In this document: in pieces, positions 14,400 to 15,150 of the stretch
Numbering within the stretch: the first letter of the stretch is position 1
How the letters are laid out: every line of letters starts with the position of its first letter
Source of the DNA: JAAEQG01 sp023133475
GTDB lineage: Bacteria; Planctomycetota; Phycisphaerae; UBA1845
Direction of reading: 5' to 3'
DNA: 15,150 nucleotides
Assembly (NCBI GenBank): GCA_030631415.1
Contig: DAOVLE010000120.1
Span: forward strand, 1-15,150
Translations under genes and position numbers: made by a program
The notes under the pieces: generated by a model
The model's database searches: none
Told to the model about the DNA's origin: nothing
What the model saw: only the letters and a program-made list of their open reading frames with translations

Positions 14400-15020
14400 A
14401 TGCCTACTCAGGTTATGGCAAGAGGATACCCGGCGACCATGCAGCAGATGACAAACCATACCAGCCAAGCGAGGCTGCGGAATGCCCATTTAGCCCGCGG
14501 ATCATCCGTGGTGGGCGTTCGGTTCCGCCGCGTGGCGGTTTTGTGGTTTATTACCCTCGGGCTGCTCTCCGGTTGCGGTGCCCATAATTATGCCCAGCCG
14601 CCGCGGGCGTGCGCTACCCCCAGCCAAGCTGATCTACTTGGCGAGCAGCTCTTCCGCTTGATCAACATGGAGCGGACTCTCGCCGACCTCGACCCGCTCA
14701 CCTGGGACGATGACCTGACCGGGGTGGCTCAGGGGTATGCCTGCCGCATGATCGAGGGCGAGTTTTTTGGTCATACGGACCCTGCCGCAAAATCCGGCCC
14801 GGGCCTCCGCCTCACTACGGCGGGCTACTCGTACAAGGTTATGGGCGAGAATCTTGCCATGGGCCAGACAACGGCGGCGGAGGTGCTTGCCGACTGGCTG
14901 GCCAGCCCCTCGCACCGCGACAATATCATGTCATCCGAGTGGACGCACATTGGCCTGGGCGTCCGCGGCGACGAGAGCGACACGCTATATTGGGTCATCG
15001 AATTCGCCGAGCCAGCCTAA
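14400..15020 (+). CDS. CAP/SCP-domain lipoprotein (YkwD-like)
   Basis: This protein of up to 206 residues has a hydrophobic stretch VAVLWFITLGLL (45-56) ending in the lipobox LLSGC (55-59), so it is probably lipidated at Cys59 and held in a membrane facing outside the cytoplasm. The mature part is a CAP/SCP domain of the YkwD type (about 75-205): LFRLINMERTLADLDPLTWD (84-103), FGHTD (123-127), GEN (149-151), WLASPSHRDNIM (166-177) and HIGLGV (183-188). His125, Glu150 and His172 fit the conserved CAP cavity. The biochemical role of bacterial CAP proteins is poorly defined. The start is uncertain: the 40 residues before the signal look excessive, and ATG 14439 (AGAGGA upstream at 14420) or GTG 14508 would shorten it. 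It appears to be a single-gene unit with its own promoter. Confidence 0.85.
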   Translation: MPTQVMARGYPATMQQMTNHTSQARLRNAHLARGSSVVGVRFRRVAVLWFITLGLLSGCGAHNYAQPPRACATPSQADLLGEQLFRLINMERTLADLDPLTWDDDLTGVAQGYACRMIEGEFFGHTDPAAKSGPGLRLTTAGYSYKVMGENLAMGQTTAAEVLADWLASPSHRDNIMSSEWTHIGLGVRGDESDTLYWVIEFAEPA

Positions 15021-15025
15021 TCAAA

Positions 15026-15047
15026 TGTAGGGCGGGTTCCACCCGCC
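15026..15047. repeat. GTAGGGCGGGTTCCACCCGC hairpin after the CAP gene
   Basis: This is the same sequence as 4101-4121, a seven-pair hairpin with a TCC loop, beginning five bases after the stop codon. As at 4101, it lies close behind a gene end without a T tract. Confidence 0.75.
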
Positions 15048-15086
15048 GCTCAATCAGTGCCGCGCCCGTAAGGGAGCAACCGGCCC

Positions 15087-15123
15087 TTCGTGTCCCCCAC
15101 CGCTAAAGGGGCTGTCGATTTAG
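15087..15123. repeat. TTCGTGTCCCCCACCGCTAA... repeat, GTCGATTTAG end type
   Basis: This 37-base block matches 4177-4213 at all but a few positions, sharing the GGCTGTCGATTTAG end. Its first half also matches the right arm of 3195-3275. The left palindrome arm is missing. A further short hairpin (GCCCCTTGTGGGC, from about 15136) runs to the window edge and may continue beyond it. Confidence 0.75.
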
Positions 15124-15150
15124 TCTGTAGCGTCGCCCCTTGTGGGCGGC

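Overview
The window looks like chromosomal DNA of a high-GC flagellated bacterium, most probably a planctomycete of the Phycisphaerae type. This is inferred from gene style: a degenerate J-like domain joined to FHA domains, an Hsp70-like ATPase without a lid, a futalosine-pathway menaquinone gene, a Maf-type flagellin glycosyltransferase, and very many short palindromic dispersed repeats in the gaps. No rRNA, tRNA, CRISPR array, transposase or phage gene was seen.

Layout. Positions 1-374 hold a nested palindrome and a sigma70-like promoter. Then comes a plus-strand block: a Maf/DUF115 glycosyltransferase-like gene (375-2306), overlapping by 4 bases a nucleotidyltransferase-like/radical-SAM-SPASM fusion (2303-4069), a hairpin-packed gap, an Hsp70-like ATPase (4251-5933), a J-like/FHA/FHA protein (6001-6969), a DUF364-type protein (7146-8015) and a PLP aminotransferase (8046-9215). 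Two minus-strand genes follow: flagellin (9347-10780) and mqnD (11457-12299), separated by a gap full of heptamer repeats. The window ends with plus-strand FHA-GAF-SpoIIE-like (12654-14249) and CAP-domain lipoprotein (14400-15020) genes.

How the genes may work together. The Maf-like gene and its overlapping partner sit a few genes from flagellin, which fits flagellin glycosylation. The Hsp70-like ATPase and the J-like/FHA protein form a pair that could join client handling to phosphothreonine recognition; this is the best candidate here for an undescribed system. The second FHA protein carries a PP2C-like domain that lacks two expected metal-binding aspartates, so it may be a pseudophosphatase. 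DUF364, aminotransferase, mqnD and CAP look like unrelated cargo.

The strongest sequence-level signals are repeat-driven. An 81-base palindrome lies in frame inside the SPASM fusion, where the cluster-binding cysteines would be expected. A 24-base duplication of the Hsp70 gene tail flanks a related repeat and carries the ribosome binding site of the next gene. Identical 16-base direct repeats bracket the lower-GC aminotransferase gene. A TIR-bounded element reaches into the likely mqnD promoter. Family assignments come from motif reading only; no database search was possible.
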